Origin: Stomoxys calcitrans
Taxonomy: Eukaryota > Arthropoda > Insecta > Diptera > Muscidae
Direction of reading: 5' to 3'
Assembly (NCBI RefSeq): GCF_963082655.1
Contig: NC_081553.1
Coordinates: forward strand, 14,350,643 to 14,414,642
DNA: 64,000 nt
Shown here: in pieces, positions 43,192 to 53,984 of the stretch
Layout: each line of letters opens with the position of its first letter
How positions within the stretch are numbered: the stretch's first letter is position 1
Made by a program: the position numbers and the translations under genes
The notes under the pieces: model-generated
The model's database searches: none
Told to the model about the DNA's origin: nothing
The model's input: the letters and a program-made list of their open reading frames with translations, nothing else

Positions 43192-43516
43192 AACAAGCAA
43201 AAGCGTGCTAAGTTCGGCCGGGCCGAATCCTCCACCATGGGATCAATATCCCAAATCGGTTTATATGGCAGCTATATCAAGACATGGACCGATATGGCCG
43301 ATTTAAAATCCCAACCAACCTACATTTACTTCTTCGAAAGTTAGCGTGCTTTCGACATACGGACGGATGGACAGACGGACGGACATGGCTAGTTCGACTT
43401 AAAATGTCATGACGATCAAGAATATATACACTTTATGGGGCCTTAAACGAATATTTCGAGGAGTTACAAACAGAATGACGAAATTAGTATACCCCCATCC
43501 TATGGTGGAGGGTATA
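43192..43516 (-). mobile_element. Minimal complete DINE-1-like element, family B, 325 bp
   Basis: All diagnostic parts occur with only one body unit: 'aacaagcaaaagcgtgct', a palindrome at 43210-43228, the subterminal 'cctccaccatggg', a single 'ggtttatatggcagctatatc' unit, (GTCY)n 'acggacggatggacagacgg', the core, (TA)n and the 5' tip 'cccccatcctatggtggagggtata'. It shows that the 153-bp array is dispensable. Confidence 0.9.
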
Positions 43517-44997
43517 GAAATCTCTTCTTATTGGGGGTTAAAAACCAATCAGTGTTTGGAATTTTTTAAACCAAATCATAGCTAGTATATGGTATCAACT
43601 GAACGAGGTTTATGCCCATAAAATCGACTATTTCAATTAGAGTTTGTGTTAGGAATTTGGTGAAATTTGTTAATGTCAATCAATATGGCATTGAAATTTA
43701 CATCTTTTTTTATTACAGTAAAATATAGAAAATATTATGTTTTGGAACATTTGATTTAAAATCGCTAGGAAAAAAAACTTTAAAACTTTTGCAAATATTA
43801 GCGATTAAAACTTATTTTGGATAATTTGTAAGCATTCAATGTTAATTTTTCATAAACACATTAATGGTTTTGACACGACCTAATGGTTGCGGACCAGTCC
43901 GTTAACACAGAGCATTAACTATGAAATGTAGGTCATCTTACGCATACTTTAGAAGCGACATCTGCTCCAGATAGATACCTAAGGCGCTGAAGAAAGTGTC
44001 ATGGTGATAAATATTTATATGCACACACGCACGCACGCACCCATAAACATATATTTATGAATATTTAATAAATAAAAATTTTATTACCAGTGTAGGAGTT
44101 GAAATCAGAACAACAAAAGCACAAAGCGATCATTGAAATTTTACGATCCAACAACGCCACACACTAAAACGAAACAAAATAAATGTCTTGCCTAATTCGA
44201 AACCCAAAAAGGCTGGCAATGAGTTCGAACCATCATCGATTGATCGTTAACTGCGATAAAAGAAATCAATTTCACTATCGGTTACAGTAACTTAATATCG
44301 TTTGAGCCAAAGAGACAAATTAAAATAAAATTTAAGCATCTCATTGTGGCGATCGCCGTAAATCACTCACCACAACATACTCACTCTAGCGATGAACGAC
44401 GACGAGCGACAGTTGTACTGACGGCTCGAGGGAACGAAACGAAAACGACGCTGAAACTATGGCATAAACGAACAATAAACAAACATCGAAATGGTCGCAT
44501 CGAGACAATCGACAAAACATCAGATCGAGATTGTCAAACTTAGATAACAAGGCAAACTATAGAAAATTAACAGCATTTAAATGCTTCCACATTTCCATTT
44601 ACAAATGCTCAAAACAAAATATTTTCCAATTTTACGAGATTTTTGTTTTTCCTCGCCTTCCTCTTCTTCTCTTTTCAGCTAGACAGCTGGCTGGACCAGA
44701 AACGAGTCGAAGCTCAAGTCGAGAGAGATAAGCATCAATGGGAACTCTCTAGTCAAAGTCAATAAACAAACACAAAAATGCTTCACCATAACGTTCTTGT
44801 TTCCTATCATCGAGTTCATAGGCATAATCTCTGTCATCGGCATTCCCAAGAATTATATTAGAACTTGAAAAAGAATATGCCGTCACAAAAATTAAGAAAA
44901 ATTATTTTATGACAGAAAATTATTAGTAAAAAATTTAATGGACACAAGACATATATTAGTTCATGACTTAAAATTTATTTAAACTCATTGAAAATCA
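43517..44997. other. Non-repetitive DNA with a CpG-rich patch, no supported gene
   Basis: AT-rich up to about 44340. At 44345-44530 the sequence is unusually rich in CpG for this window (cgatcgccgt; gatgaacgacgacgagcgac; acggctcgaggg). It might be a promoter or non-coding 5' exon; a small ACGC tract is near 44027-44040. A 65-codon frame across the patch has no domain. Confidence 0.4.
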
Positions 44998-46396
44998 GTA
45001 AGGCAAGGCAAAAGTCGGGCGCTGCCGACTGCATAATACCCTACACCTATCCTATAGTACAATGTGGGACCTATATCCAATTCTGAACCAATTTTGATGG
45101 ACCTCGGCGAGAAAATATGTTCAAACTGTAAAAACTACGGTTGACAAATGACAACATTATGGCAAAGTACCCCAAATCTGACGAATGGGAGCTATATCTA
45201 ATTCTGAACCGATTCCGAGCAAAATTCTCAGATAATGTGGTAGTCGTCGAGGAAAGCGTTGTGCAAACTTTTGGCAACATTGATCAAACAATGCGCTTGC
45301 AGTGGGTCTTGGGGTGAAAATCTGGCGATATAAATACATATATGACAGCTATATCCAAATCTGGGCCGATTTCTATGAAATTCACCAGTAATATTGATAG
45401 TCATAAGAAAATCCTTCCTGCCGAATTTCGACAGAATCGGATAACAAATGATAACTTTTTTGCAAAATTTCTCAAAATCAAATGAACTTATATATGAGAG
45501 CTATATCTAAGTCTGAACCGATTTCGAGCAAACTCCCCAGATACTGTGGCAGTCATCGCAAAAAGCGCTTTGCAAATTTTTGACAAGATGGATCAATAAA
45601 CGCGCTTGCTGTGACTGTTGAAGTTAAAATCGAGTGATATATATATATATGAGAGTTATATCTTCATCTGAACCGATTTCCATGAAATTCACCAGTAATA
45701 TTGTGAGTCAAGAGAAAATCCCTCCTGCCGCATTTCGAGAAAATCGATTAACAAAAGACCATTTTATTGTAATATTACTGCAAATCGGACGAACATATAT
45801 ATGGGAGCTATATATAAATCTGAACCGATTTTGACCAAACTCTATGTATATTGTGGTAGTTGTCGAAGAAAGCGTTGTGCAATATTTTGGCAAGATTGGT
45901 CAATAAATGTGCTTTCAATGGCTCTAGGAGTGAAAATCGGCCGATATATATATGAGAGCTATATCTTAATCTGAACCGATTTCCATGAAATTCACCAGTA
46001 ATGTCGAGAGTCGTAAAAAAATCCTTCCTGCCAAATTTCGAGAGAATCGGTTAACAAATGACCATTTTATTGCATTATTACTGACGAACATATATATGGG
46101 ATCTGTATCCAGATCTGATCCGATTTTTCCAATTTCAATAGGCTTCTTCCCAAGGCCGAAAAACATGCGTGTACCAAATTTGAAAACGATCGGATGAAAA
46201 CTGCGACCTGTACTTTGTACACAAATTAACATGGACAGACGGACAGACAGACAGACAAACAGACAGACGGACATAGCTAAATTGAATCAGAAAGTGATGC
46301 TGAGTCGATCGGCATACTTATCTCTTCCTTCTGGGTGTTACAAACAAATTCACTAAATTATAATACCCTGTACCACAGTGGTGGTGTAGGGTATAA
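44998..46396 (-). mobile_element. DINE-1-like element, family D, complete
   Basis: The hairpin end on the left is 'agtaaggcaaggcaaa' with AGTCGG...CCGACT at 45013-45030. The subterminal ATACCCTACACC (45037-45048) is inverted at the other tip as GGTGTAGGGTAT (46384-46395). Seven body units near 45185, 45340, 45493, 45649, 45798, 45951 and 46095 average about 152 bp but differ in sequence from A and B (tgaccaaactctatgtat; ttccatgaaattcaccag). The (GTCY)n is at 46231-46275. Confidence 0.88.
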
Positions 46397-46452
46397 ATAC
46401 AACGGCTATACATACTAGCATTTTTTGATGATTTATCGTTCAATTTCGTTCT

Positions 46453-47512
46453 TTTTATACCCACCACCGATTCTGATAAATCCGATTTCGGCGAAATTTG
46501 AATCAAAGAGTAATTTTAGGCCTCCCAACATATGATCCAAATGTGGTTCAGATCGGACTATATGTGTAAAAAGCTGCCATAAAAGCTTTATTTATTACCA
46601 GATTTCGCTGAAATTTAAAACAGTGAGTTATTTTTAGCCTCCCGACATCCGACCTAAATATGGTTCAGATCGGACTTTACTTGGATATAGCTGCCATATA
46701 TATCGATCCACCATATCGGTCCATGTTTCGATATAGCTGCCATATAAACCGATCTTGGGTCTTGACTTCTTGAGCCTCTAGAGGGCGCAATTCTCGTCCG
46801 ATTTAACTGAAATTTTGCATGAGTTGTTTTGTTATGACTTCCAATAACTGTGATAAGTATGATTCAAATCGGTTCATAATCTGATATAGCTGTCATATAA
46901 ACCGATCTTGGATCTAGACTTCTTGAGCCAATACAGCGCGCAATTCTCATCCGATTTGGCTGAAATTTTACATGAGGTGTTTTGTTATGACTTCCAATAA
47001 CTGTGCTAGGTATGGCGTAAATCGGAACATAACCTGATATAGCTGCTGTATAAATCGATCTTTATTCGATCGATCGATCGAATTTATTGTCCGATTTCGC
47101 CGAAATTTGTGACAGTGTTGTTAGTGTTGTTAGGCTCTTTAACACTTTTCTGCAACGTGGCAAAAATCGGTCCAGACTTGAATATAGCTGCCATGTAGAC
47201 CGATATCTCAATTGATAGTCTTGGCCCCATAAAAGGCGCATTTAAAATCCGATTTCACTGAAATTTGACACAATGACTTATGTTAGGCTTTTCGACATCC
47301 GTGTCATATATGATTCAGATTGGTTTATGTTTAGATATAGCTGCTGTACTCATTAGTATTTGGACCAAATCGGAACATATTTTGATATAACTTCTACGGG
47401 ACATAAGGTATGCAATTTTCACTGAATTTTGATGAAAGGTGGTTTACATATATACCCGAGGTGGTGGGTATCCAAAGTTCGGCCCGGTCGAACTTAATGC
47501 CTTTTTACTTGT
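46453..47512 (+). mobile_element. DINE-1-like element, mosaic of A and B units
   Basis: The A-type tip 'tatacccaccaccgattctg' runs straight into A units, with the (TA)n/(GTCY)n region deleted. At about 46715 it switches to B units (cttgacttcttgagcctctagagggcgcaattc). At a (CGAT)n tract (47063-47080) it returns to A units and ends with 'gaggtggtgggtatcc', a palindrome at 47475-47495 (one mismatch) and 'aatgcctttttacttgtt'. Confidence 0.88.
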
Positions 47513-47599
47513 TTTTAATTCAATTAACGAACGAAAATAAAACTTTTCGTCGGCAGCGGCAGCTTGTCCAAAATCTTGATCGGCGGCTCTTCGACTAGG

Positions 47600-48030
47600 C
47601 CAGGACAGTTAGGTCACGAACAGTCTTGCATTGCAAGAAGGAGTTTAACTCCTTCTCTGAGGATGGCAAAATCCGCATCGTTTGGGTGCCGGGTCATAAC
47701 GGAGTAAGGGGGACGATTTGGCGGTAAAGGTGGGAGGACTGGCGTCAATGAATTTCATTAACCCGAAGTCTTTCGTGCCGACGCAGTCCGACAAATATCC
47801 TATGGAGGAACCAGATCGTGAGAAGATGAGACTATTACTGAAAGGAAGTAAGAAGGAGATCAGTATAGCTTTCGTTATCTTAACCGTACACATAGGACTG
47901 CGAGCTCTCTTGTGCAAAATCGGTGCTGCAAGTGATTGCATATGTAGGCCATGTGTGGAAGATGATAAGAAGTTGAAGCATTTCCTATGAAGTCTAACAG
48001 ACACCGGTACTTAGGTGGGTACAAAAGTTT
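47600..48030 (+). pseudogene. LINE fragment: RNase H end and C-terminal region
   Basis: Matches 31360-31730 of the first LINE fragment: 'gaacagtcttgcattgcaagaaggag', 'atccgcatcgtttgggtgccgggtcata' (RIVWVPGH). It extends further: 'LLLKGSKKEISIAFVILTVHIGLRALLCKIG' and a Cys-containing segment 'CICRPCVEDDKKLKHFL' typical of the C-terminus in this class. Frameshifts and a deletion in the RNase H motif make it dead. Confidence 0.8.
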
Positions 48031-48119
48031 CGTGGTAACTTTTCAGCATTTATAACACACAAGAAGCTGATTACTGGTGACATGGGGCGGATTAATATCC
48101 GCACCCTCTTTTCACCCTA

Positions 48120-48520
48120 ACCTATCCGAATGAGGTCCAAATAGCAGTGAAACGGCAGAAGAGCAACAAAGCAACAGAAGCCGATGGGTTGCCACCTGAA
48201 CTATCTAAGACTTGAAGCAACGGGCTTATGAGTAACGAATTACTGATGATTCGTATGAGAGTTATAAGTATCCTTCGCATTACATTCAAAATACTTTTGT
48301 ACGTACTGTGTGAAAGATTAAAGTCTCAGGGCGACGAGAGAATTGGGCCCTATCAATACGACCTAAGAACTTGTAAATCTTCTCTTGGAACCGCTCAATA
48401 TCAAACCACGTTTCAGAAAGGGAGGGATAATGTTTGATCTATTAATCGGTTACAGTATTATGATGAATATCCTGCAAGCCAGTTCTGTGTGAAAAGGTTG
48501 TAAGTGGATCGATGATGTTT
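48120..48520 (+). pseudogene. Non-LTR reverse transcriptase fragment (N-terminal motifs)
   Basis: Broken frames read 'NEVQIAVKRQKSNKATEADGLPPEL', then 'ITFKILLYVLCERLKSQ' and 'IGPYQYDLRTCKS(S)LGTAQYQTTF'. These resemble the first conserved RT blocks (NKA.G.DGLP; N..KIL..VL..RLK; I...Q.GFR.GKS) of LINE polymerases. Frameshifts are present and the catalytic block is not visible. Confidence 0.72.
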
Positions 48521-48594
48521 TGTCAAATCGCGTCCATTAACATCTAGATAATGCTCCTACATGACCCAAAGTTGGTTCCAGCTCTGTATGTTGA

Positions 48595-49240
48595 AAATTT
48601 GGGTTATTCTAATGGTGGGAGCTCACTGTTGAGAGAGAAGCTAACTGTGATCTTTAACTTAAAGGATCTTCTTGTCCTGGTGCAGATGGTAGGTGTTTGT
48701 CATCTGTAGGCAGCCAGTGGTTCTTAAGTTAAATGGGGGCGGGGAGAGAATATCCCCGTAGTGAATTTCCCTGTTTAACTCCACGAGACTTCGCCTTCTT
48801 GTTTACAAACTTTAGGTAGGACCGGCAAACGCACAGGTAGGTCAGTATGTACCTCTTATTCCTGTTGGGGAGATCAGATTCAATGATGTCTTATAGAGGG
48901 TAATGTGAGTGATCGTATCAAATGCTTTGAGAGATCAAGAGCCATGAAGACGGTTCGTCCACAGGACCTTTTCTGGTTCGGAACGTGGCATATAGATGAT
49001 TGAAAGCGCATTGGTCGTGCTGTGCACCATCCTTAATCCATGTTGGGTATCTGCTGGAAGAAGGAACGAAATGAAACCGGATAGAAGTAACAACTCAAGT
49101 GTCTTTGGGATCGTGGATAGGAGAGAGATCGGTAGTTATGACTCCCATTGTACGGCATGTTTCCCTGGTTTGAGATTAGGAACAATAGGAACTTCTGGTA
49201 TTATTTAGTTGCAGATACATAGATCGAGGGTTGGTCCATG
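48595..49240 (-). pseudogene. Non-LTR reverse transcriptase fragment, minus strand
   Basis: On the minus strand, frames joined by indels read 'HSTTNAL' and 'FMALDLSKAFDTITHITLY'. Next come 'DIIESDLPNRNKRYILTYL', 'SYLKFVNKKAKSRGVKQG'. These are typical of the RT palm (ALDLSKAFD with its catalytic aspartate region) and the following RGVKQG block. The later YADD block is not clearly preserved. It points opposite to the neighbouring LINE pieces, so it is a separate insertion. Confidence 0.75.
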
Positions 49241-50365
49241 ATAGCTTTAACCAAAAGTCCGATTTGACTCAGTTAGAACAGACTAACGGACATTTTTTAA
49301 ACAAGTATTTGTTATGGATGTCAAAAAAATATCAAGAGTTGTGTAGTTCCAACTTTTACCAACTCAATGATGGGATTAGTATGCCTCCATCCTTCAGATG
49401 AGGAGATGAAAAACTTGTACGAAGTCCATATTGGAGCCTTAATTTATTTGAAACCTTAAGATCTTACAAATGTCCTCATTTGATTACTGGCTCTTCTTTG
49501 CTCTCCCCACAAATTTTAATGGATTCAAGGAACACAACACCGAAAAACCATGAATGAAATGCAAACACCAAAAAAGTAGCCTAAAAACCAAAAAAACAAA
49601 TCATCAAATCAATACTCAAAACTCAAGATCCAAGACGACTACTTGGAACAAAATTGTTTCTCTTGTCTACAACTCTACTAAGGGTTCCAAAGGTTTGGCG
49701 CTGTCGAAGAGCCATGGATGGATGCCACAACAGCAGAACTTCCAATTTGAGGAGAGGGAGAGAGAGCGGTAAGAAGCCAAAGACGCATCATTGTCGTTGG
49801 GTGATTCGACCAAAACGATACACTATGTTTCGACTAATTAGCATTTCTACTAAAATTCCACGAGGCCAATTAAAAAATACATTGGAAAAAACTACAACAA
49901 CAGCAGCAGCAACAGAAACAACAACATTGCCATCGCCAGCAATAACAACAACGCCAATAAAACCGAATGGCGATAATTTACCTACATCATCTCAATGGGT
50001 TTAGGTTTGGAGGTTTTTTATTTTTATTTACATGCAGATGTTTATCTTTTTGAATGAATTGTGATTGAGAAGGAGTCGTTTAGACTTGTAGTTGGAAATC
50101 GCATAGTCTTTGCTGTGAGGATGATGATGATAATGATGATGGTGTTGGTGGCAGCTGCAGAGGATGCCACTGAAAGTCATAGTCAATGTGGTTTTGTGGC
50201 AACTTGGACTTCAGCTTGCCGCCTCGCGGCAATGGTTCTGATTTCACAGCAGGTATGATACACATTCAAGGCGATCACAACACCACACCAAAACTACTGT
50301 TGGGTGCTGTTGGAATAAACAGCAGCAGATAACCCAGCGAACTAAGTGGAAATTATTTTAGAAAA
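49241..50365. other. Host-like DNA with CAA/CAG-rich tract, no supported gene
   Basis: A frame at 49654-50004 ends in a Thr/Pro-rich low-complexity run (TTTTAAATETTTLPSP). One at 50061-50258 has a hydrophobic MMMIMMMVLVAAA run and ends two codons after 'cagcag|gtatga', a plausible splice donor. Neither has a domain. Low-complexity sequence of this sort is common in fly introns and exons alike. Confidence 0.35.
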
Positions 50366-50712
50366 AACAAGTTAAAGCGTGCCATGTTCGGCCAGCTCAG
50401 GAGGGCACGGTAGCGCAGAAAAAACGGGTTCGAATCTTAACGGAAGCATCAAAAAACGTTTTCAGAGGTAATTGCCCCCTCCTAATTATGGCGATATTTT
50501 TGATGTACTATGCCATGTGTACTTGAATCAGACAGCACACATTGATATGTGTTTCCTGTTCCTTAATGGATTTGCATTTCAGGTTATTGGTTGGTTTGGA
50601 CCATTCTAAACATTGATGTTGAAAGTCATAGTAAAAGACCAGGAAACCAATTTGGACCATGCTAGCATGGATGTTTTAAGTGATTTCGACAGACGGACGG
50701 ACGGACGGACCT
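50366..50712 (-). mobile_element. DINE-1-like family B remnant split by a SINE
   Basis: The 3' tip 'aacaagttaaagcgtgccatgttcggcc' (50366-50394) is followed at once by a SINE. After it come B-body words (cattgatgttgaaagtcatag; ccaatttggaccatgc) and 'cgacagacggacggacggacgg'. The core and 5' tip are missing. Confidence 0.7.
50398..50578 (+). mobile_element. tRNA-derived SINE copy 7, internally deleted
   Basis: 'gagggcacggtagcgcaga' (half of box A) joins 'aaaaaacgggttcgaatctt' (box B), so the anticodon region is lost. Body: 'gccccctcctaattatggcgatatttttgatgtactatgcc'. Tail: 'tgttccttaatgg'. Confidence 0.8.
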
Positions 50713-51339
50713 TTTTAACGATGTATATATTGTACATAACATATTTTATATTCTGCGCCAAAATCGCTATATAATGAGCACATCTCTACGATTTTATCAC
50801 TCGGTAGAGTATAATTGTGTAGAACATTTCGAAAGGAGGGTTTTTCCTCTAATTTGTGAATTGCAATATCAAAATATGGCAGATTTGGCAGCCCAACAAT
50901 TTTTCGGAGTACAGAGGCAACCCACTTTAGGGGACTGCCAAGAGGCGCTCGGACCACCAAGGGACTTGAAATTTTGCACACCTCATCTCTAATAATTTCA
51001 AATCTCTGCCCGTTCTCACACAGCATAATTTTTATTCGTTTTTTTTTTCGATTTTCTCCCACTTCTCATATATCCTTCGATGTCTCCAGCCGCTTGCTTC
51101 AAGCCGCCTCTGAGCCGGGAACAGACGTTGATGTTGACCACTGGTTATTTAAAAGCGCGAATAACTCGCCCTGTCATATCAAGTATCATTGGGTCTCAGT
51201 ATTTAAGTAAGGGTCAATGTCAACAGACCCCTTACTGAGACTTTCGTCCCCAAATCGCTGTCTGCCTGTGGCCGCATTTGCAGCTACTCGGGATAAATAC
51301 GAAGCATTCCGTTATTCGCAACCTGTGGAAGCGTCCGAT
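50713..51339. other. Non-repetitive DNA, no gene seen
   Basis: No domain-bearing frame and no recognised repeat. Frames of about 70-115 codons on both strands overlap each other and lack support. Confidence 0.4.
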
Positions 51340-51616
51340 GAAGGTCACCGTTGCTCAGAGGTTTGCATTTTCGCCTATGACGCCTGGGTTCGAATCTTGG
51401 CGCAAACATCATCATACAAATGCTGGCGACATTTGTGAGGTACTTTGCCTTGTAAAAACTTCTAACCAAAGACCTGTTGCGGCTCGCCGTTTGTACTCGG
51501 CTATAAAAAGGAGGACCCTTATAATTGAGCTTAAACTTGAATCGGACAGCACTCATTGATAAGTGAGAAGTTTTCCACTGCTCCTTAATTGAATGTTCAT
51601 GAGCAAATTTGCATGG
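51340..51616 (+). mobile_element. tRNA-derived SINE copy 8
   Basis: 'gaaggtcaccgttgctcagaggtttgcat' (mutated box A) is followed by box B 'gggttcgaatcttgg' and 'atgctggcgacatttgtgaggtactttgcc'. Then 'aaccaaagac...cggctcgccgtttgtactcggctataaaaaggagg', 'gagcttaaacttgaatcggac' and the tail 'gataagtgagaagttttcc' follow. Frames on both strands here are repeat sequence, not genes. Confidence 0.85.
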
Positions 51617-52699
51617 ACGCTCCCGGTAGCTTTATGCTAAGCTTCCCATGATAATTCTTCAAAGTTCCAGCTTATGTGGTGCTCACTCCCAAATATATTT
51701 TTCATGATTTCAAAACGTTTGCTGGTCTTATTTCATGGCAACACAATCAACTCTTAATCCTCATTTGTGATATCACAACATTTTAAACGATTCATAATTA
51801 GAAAAACAAAATTTCTTATATGTTCCACAACATGCAAATTCACATCCAGCAGGAATACCTGCCTGGCTGCCTGCATACATATATATTAGGGTGCTCATCT
51901 TCCTCCCCATTTTGCCCCAACATTCGTGACAATCTTGTATATGATTTGCGTTTTCTTCTCATAGCACATTTCCAAACGCCGATGGTGGTATCCCTCGTCT
52001 GCCTGTCAATAAAGTACAACAACATTGTGGAGACAGTTAGGCGTAGAGACGGACAGACTAAGAAATGAAATCGGGAACATGACACCAGGTAGGTGCCTAA
52101 ATTAGCATATGACAACCTTGTCAGCCTCCACACAAACATCCTCAACTATGAGCACTGACTCAGTCTTTCGCTGATGATAATGACGATCAAGGGGAGATGT
52201 TGGCTAACCAGCCAGCCATGGTCCATAACATCAAAATGAGGCAAGGTAAATACATGTAGCCACTTAATACTCAACATCGACTATCCCTTGTCTTGTAAAT
52301 GTCGTGTGAATATCCACCTGGATTGGGATTTCTCCGTCTGTCCGTCCCGTCCATGCACCCTTGCTTGGATTATGGATTTCATAAATTCTTAACATAATCA
52401 CCGAAAATTAAACAGACAGCCTGACTAGAATTAATTCTCACCTTTAACTTATGTTACAGCACAGCCAGCAACCCAAGGAATTGGATTTCATATCATTAAA
52501 AGATGAGCTCCTTAATTTGACATACCAATGGAAAGAAAAAAAAAGAGTTGGTTCGGTTTTGAAAATGGAGGGAAGTTAAACAGAAGTCCTTTTAATGTAA
52601 CAAAAATAAACCATGAAATATTTCAAATTATACAATTAAAAAATTATTTCATAAAATATTTATAAAACATTAATTAATCTAGTTATCAAAAAAAAAAAA
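51617..52699. other. Non-repetitive DNA, no gene seen
   Basis: Unassigned spacer. It includes an isolated 'ccgtctgtccgtcccgtccatg' at about 52337, possibly a relic of a DINE (GTCY)n, and AT-rich runs near the right edge. Confidence 0.4.
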
Positions 52700-53960
52700 T
52701 CATAAAATCATGGTAGAGTTTGGGCTCCCGGTGAAAATAAGGTACTAAATCTTTTGATATCCGAAGGGGGGGCGGACCCTCCCCCATATCCCAATTCTCA
52801 AAGACGCCAGATCTCGGAGATGCGTGCTCCGATTTTATGCCACCTTATGGTACACATAAAACACGAAATTGGTATAACACTTTGGGGTCAAATAACCTGG
52901 GGGGACGCCCCATCCCAAAACCCACCCGGACGGACATGTTAACCAATTGGGTCAATTAGGGTATCAAATGAAAGGTATTCCATAGTAGAGTACGAACTCG
53001 ATATACAAATTCCGCCCAAAGTGTTCTGGGGGGTCCCTACCCCCAAAAAACCCACCCAACAGGACTCTTTCACCGCTTTGGGCAATATGGGTATCAATTG
53101 AAAGGTATTTAAAAGCAGAGTACAAATCTGAAATAAAAATGTATTGCTTAGTTTCAGAAGGGCTTCCCCACCTGCCAAAACCCCCGTGCGAACATGTTTA
53201 CCGATTGGGACAATATGGGTATCAAACAAAAGGTTTTTAAGAGTAGAGTACGAACTTGATATAGAAATTTCGTCCAAAGTGTTCTGGGGAATCCCCACAA
53301 AAACCCAACCAAAAAGACTCTTTCATCGCTTTGGGCAATATGGGTATGAGTAGAGCAGAAATCTGACATAAAAATTTATTCCTTGGTGTGTGCACATCTG
53401 TTACGGGGCCTCCACAACCCCAAAACTCTTTAAACGGGCATGAATGTCCAACAAAAAGGGTATCGAATGAAAGGTCTTAAGGAGTTGGCTACGAATTTGG
53501 TATACATATTTGGGATAGAGTCTGGGACTGACCCACCCACTAAAAAACCTTCAATAGGACGTGTAGTTCGGGCGGGACAATATGTGAATTAAAAGAAAGG
53601 TTTATGTCAGTAGAGTTCAAATCCAACGTTGATATAAGAATTTAAGAACCTGGGTCACGTCCAGCTGTCTTGCCATTCAGCAGGTCATGTATATCGCGAC
53701 AACAAAAACAACACCAAACTGTCATGTCGGACTATCGAGAATAAATTGTACTCAAATTAAAGGATGTGACAGAGTGCAATCACCCTGCCAATATCCTATC
53801 CAAGAAAAAGGGATTAAAAATAATATATAGTGGCCGATCAGGATAGAATAGGACAGCGATAAAAGGTCTTTGGTAGTAGAGTGCACTTTTTACTCACAAA
53901 TAGGGATAGGCACAGGAGGACTTACGGATCTTTAAACATGTGGTATCCCAAGTGGTAGCT
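52700..53960 (+). mobile_element. Helitron-like repeat block, left part
   Basis: 'gatatccgaaggggg' and 'ggcggaccctccccc' are followed by repeated phrases 'gggtatcaaatgaaaggtatt..agagtacgaa' near 52968, 53095, 53223 and 53466, about 125-130 bp apart. Between them are C-rich stretches 'ggtccctacccccaaaaaacccaccc'. This matches the 55.7-57.5 kb element. Termini not seen; the DINE array at 53985 interrupts it. Confidence 0.65.
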
Positions 53961-53984
53961 TTGACATACGATTTTGAATGTAGG

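Noticed and set aside
49654..50004. 116-codon frame with a Thr/Pro-rich end
   Set aside because: Low complexity from an ACA/CAG tract; no domain, no convincing start or splice context.
51284..51559. Overlapping 90-93 codon frames on both strands
   Set aside because: They lie entirely in a SINE copy.
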